A stretch of 5,822 bases of DNA, from the NCBI GenBank assembly GCA_023150215.1, contig JAKLLJ010000224.1, forward strand, positions 1 to 5,822, written 5' to 3'. A program made the position numbers and the translations under genes. This document shows, piece after piece, positions 3,938 through 5,822 of this stretch. Every line of letters begins with the position of its first letter. Position 1 is the stretch's first letter. The notes under the pieces are model-generated. The model made no database searches. It was not told the origin of the DNA and worked only from the letters and a program-made list of their open reading frames with translations. Source of the DNA: Thauera sp. (lineage in GTDB: Bacteria; Pseudomonadota; Gammaproteobacteria; Burkholderiales; Rhodocyclaceae).

Positions 3938-5822
3938 TCAGCGCACGGCGGAGTTGGTCTTGCGGGGCGGCACGAAGCTCACCTTGTGCGCCACCACCGC
4001 GTCGCGCATCTTCGCCACATGCGGACGCAGTGCGCCGATGACGTGCATCTCGCAGCGCTTGCAGTCGAACTTCAGCGTCAGGGTCTCGTCGCCATTGACC
4101 AGCTGCATCGGGTCGGGGCGGATGCCTTTCACTTCCTTCGGGCACAGGTTGAAGCTGTAGCGCAGGCAGTGCTTGGTGATCATCAGCGAGACGTCGTCGC
4201 GTTCCGCGTTGGCTTCAAACGCGGCGTCGATCAGCTTGACGCCGTGCCTCGCGTAGAAGGCGCGCGCCTGGTCGTTCGACACGTTGGCAAGGTAGCTGAG
4301 CGCGTCCTGAGGGTAGGGCACCGGCGGCTCGACGGCGGCAGCGCGTGGCGGGCGCGCATGGGCTTCGAGCCGGGCAGCTTCGAGTCGTTCGACCGCATCG
4401 CGGCGCAGGGCGTTGAGCTGGCTGGCGGGCAGGAAGGGGGCGGCAGCCAGGTCGAGCGTGAGCTCGCCGAGGCTGAAGATGGTGTTGCCGAGCTTGGCGA
4501 GGTGCTCGCGCAGGGTGGCCAGTGCGCGCTCGGCGTTCTGTGCGGCCTCGAAGGCGGCGGCGAGCGTGGCGGTGGCGCCGATGCCGTCCTCGTCGGTCAG
4601 GGTCAGCGCGAAGCCGTCGGCGGTGGTGGTGAAGCGCGCATCGACGCGGATGCGGCGCTCGGCGGACTTCTTCTCGAGCGCGCGCTCGAACTCATGGTCG
4701 TGGTTGCGGAATAGCGAGGTGCCGGGGACCAGGTCGGCGGGTAGCGGATCGGCGGGGAAGATGCGATCGATGCCTTCGCCGCCGCCGTCGGCCTCGGCGC
4801 GATTGACGCGCAGGCCGGTGAGCTCGCCCTTGGGGTCGTACCAGGTGAGGCCGTCGGCGTTGTGGATCGGCGCCACGCGCTCGACGTCGAAGAACTTGTG
4901 CCCCTTGGTGTCGATCTTCTTCACGCGGCCGATCGGCTCGCCGACGAACTTGGGCGACTCGAAGGCCTCGATGCCGTGGCGGCGGTCGTTGGTGAAGTAG
5001 TCGGTGTAGCCCCGGTTGAAGGTCTTGTCGGCCTGCGGGGTGAAGAAGAAGGTGGTGCGCCCGCTCGAGGCGCGACGGTAAGCCGGGCCGTCGGCGTCGG
5101 GGCGCGCGAGGATCTCGTCGATCAGGCTGCGGTAGTGCGCGGTGATGTTCTTGACGTAGGAGAGGTCCTTGTAGCGGCCCTCGATCTTGAACGAACTCAC
5201 GCCCGCCGCGGCGAGCGCGCGCAGGTTGGCGCTCTGGTTGTTGTCCTTCATCGACAGCATGTGCTGGTTGCGGGCGACGGTGTTGCCATCCTTGTCCTGG
5301 AGGTCGTAGGGCAGGCGGCAGGCCTGCGAGCACTCGCCGCGGTTGGCGCTGCGCCCGGTGTGGGCGTGGCTGATGTAGCACTGGCCGGAAAAGGCCACGC
5401 ACAGCGCGCCGTGCACGAAGTATTCGAGCTGGCAGGTGGTGGCCGCGGCGATCTTCCTGACTTCATTCAGCGACAGCTCGCGCGCGAGCACGATCTGCGA
5501 GAAGCCGACGTCCTGCAGGAAGCGTGCCTTGCTCGCGTCGCGGATGTCGGTCTGGGTGCTGGCGTGGAGCTGGATCGGCGGCAGGTCGAGCTCGAGCAGG
5601 CCCATGTCCTGCACGATCAGCGCATCGACGCCGGCATCGAAAAGTTGCCAGATCAGCTTGCGCGCCGGCTCGATCTCGTGGTCGAAGAGAATGGTGTTGG
5701 TGGCGACGAAGACTTCGGCGTGGAAGCGGTGGGCGTGCTGCACCAGGCGGGCGATGTCCGCGACCGAGTTGTCCGCGGACGAGCGCGCGCCGAAGGCCGG
5801 ACCGCCGATGTACACCGCGTCC
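3938..5822 (-). CDS. rlhA: RlhA-type U32 family 23S rRNA hydroxylase, 5' end beyond window
   Basis: At least 628 codons are present; the frame is open to the right edge. Its first visible residues, DAVYIGGPAFGAR, match an internal position of E. coli RlhA (formerly YdcP), so roughly 30 N-terminal residues are missing. The GTG at 5813-5815 is the internal Val, not a start. In E. coli RlhA hydroxylates C2501 of 23S rRNA in the peptidyl transferase region, in an iron-dependent pathway. Numbering from that Val, the U32 core contains HASTQ (84-88) and HGALCVAFSGQCYISH with RGECSQACR, giving Cys139, Cys146, Cys162 and Cys166. RSANRG and SFKIEGRYKD follow, then a long middle domain with the NAERALATLREHLAKLG helix. 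The tail has a second set, Cys550, Cys558, Cys585 and Cys588, in KHCLRYSFNLCPKE and FDCKRCEMHV. This tail and the length exclude the shorter tRNA enzyme TrhP/YegQ. No clear terminator follows the stop. Confidence 0.9.
   Translation of the reverse strand, partial: DAVYIGGPAFGARSSADNSVADIARLVQHAHRFHAEVFVATNTILFDHEIEPARKLIWQLFDAGVDALIVQDMGLLELDLPPIQLHASTQTDIRDASKARFLQDVGFSQIVLARELSLNEVRKIAAATTCQLEYFVHGALCVAFSGQCYISHAHTGRSANRGECSQACRLPYDLQDKDGNTVARNQHMLSMKDNNQSANLRALAAAGVSSFKIEGRYKDLSYVKNITAHYRSLIDEILARPDADGPAYRRASSGRTTFFFTPQADKTFNRGYTDYFTNDRRHGIEAFESPKFVGEPIGRVKKIDTKGHKFFDVERVAPIHNADGLTWYDPKGELTGLRVNRAEADGGGEGIDRIFPADPLPADLVPGTSLFRNHDHEFERALEKKSAERRIRVDARFTTTADGFALTLTDEDGIGATATLAAAFEAAQNAERALATLREHLAKLGNTIFSLGELTLDLAAAPFLPASQLNALRRDAVERLEAARLEAHARPPRAAAVEPPVPYPQDALSYLANVSNDQARAFYARHGVKLIDAAFEANAERDDVSLMITKHCLRYSFNLCPKEVKGIRPDPMQLVNGDETLTLKFDCKRCEMHVIGALRPHVAKMRDAVVAHKVSFVPPRKTNSAVR

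Noticed and set aside
3914..4714. 266-codon plus-strand frame opposite rlhA
   Set aside because: Val/Gly/Glu/Arg-rich shadow; the opposing frame matches RlhA along its full length.
5813..5815. GTG as the start codon of rlhA
   Set aside because: The upstream codons (Asp-Ala) remain in frame and the DAVYIGGP context is an internal conserved segment of the family, so the gene continues past the window edge.

Overview
The window is a very GC-rich stretch with strong G/C bias at third codon positions. It is densely packed with genes typical of a Gram-negative proteobacterium. The gene set (NorE/NorF-type denitrification accessory proteins, CreA, SstT, a one-domain thioredoxin, a long RlhA-type U32 protein) fits a denitrifying betaproteobacterium of the Thauera/Azoarcus kind. 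That placement is inferred from gene content and composition, not from a search.

Layout from left to right. Bases 1-90 are six perfect tandem copies of a 15-bp unit that runs off the left edge. Bases 91-159 hold nothing recognisable. On the minus strand, norE (464-1156) is followed 10 bp later by norF (160-453); these encode small membrane proteins that accompany the NO reductase NorCB. A divergent intergenic region of about 130 bp holds a weak FNR/DNR-like site on the norE side and an extended -10 on the creA side. On the plus strand, creA (1284-1760) encodes a periplasmic protein. A terminator-like hairpin with a T-rich tail (1778-1824) separates it from sstT (1832-3061), a Na+/serine-threonine symporter whose start codon has no visible Shine-Dalgarno. 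A hairpin without a T tract lies in the convergent gap.

The rest is on the minus strand. rlhA (3938 to beyond the right edge) is a 23S rRNA hydroxylase homologue whose N-terminus is missing. After 113 bp comes a likely two-gene unit: an unrecognised 89-aa protein (3555-3824) and a thioredoxin-like protein (3114-3524). The 113-bp gap is an AT-rich island containing a plausible promoter overlapped by a 16-bp near-perfect palindrome, so this small unit is probably controlled by a dedicated regulator.

Most of the window is ordinary chromosomal housekeeping and respiration-accessory content. The parts that deserve a second look are the perfect 15-bp minisatellite beside norF, the palindrome-controlled unit of unknown protein plus thioredoxin, and the hairpin abutting the sstT start. 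I see no clear new multi-gene system, no mobile element, no RNA gene and no CRISPR array.
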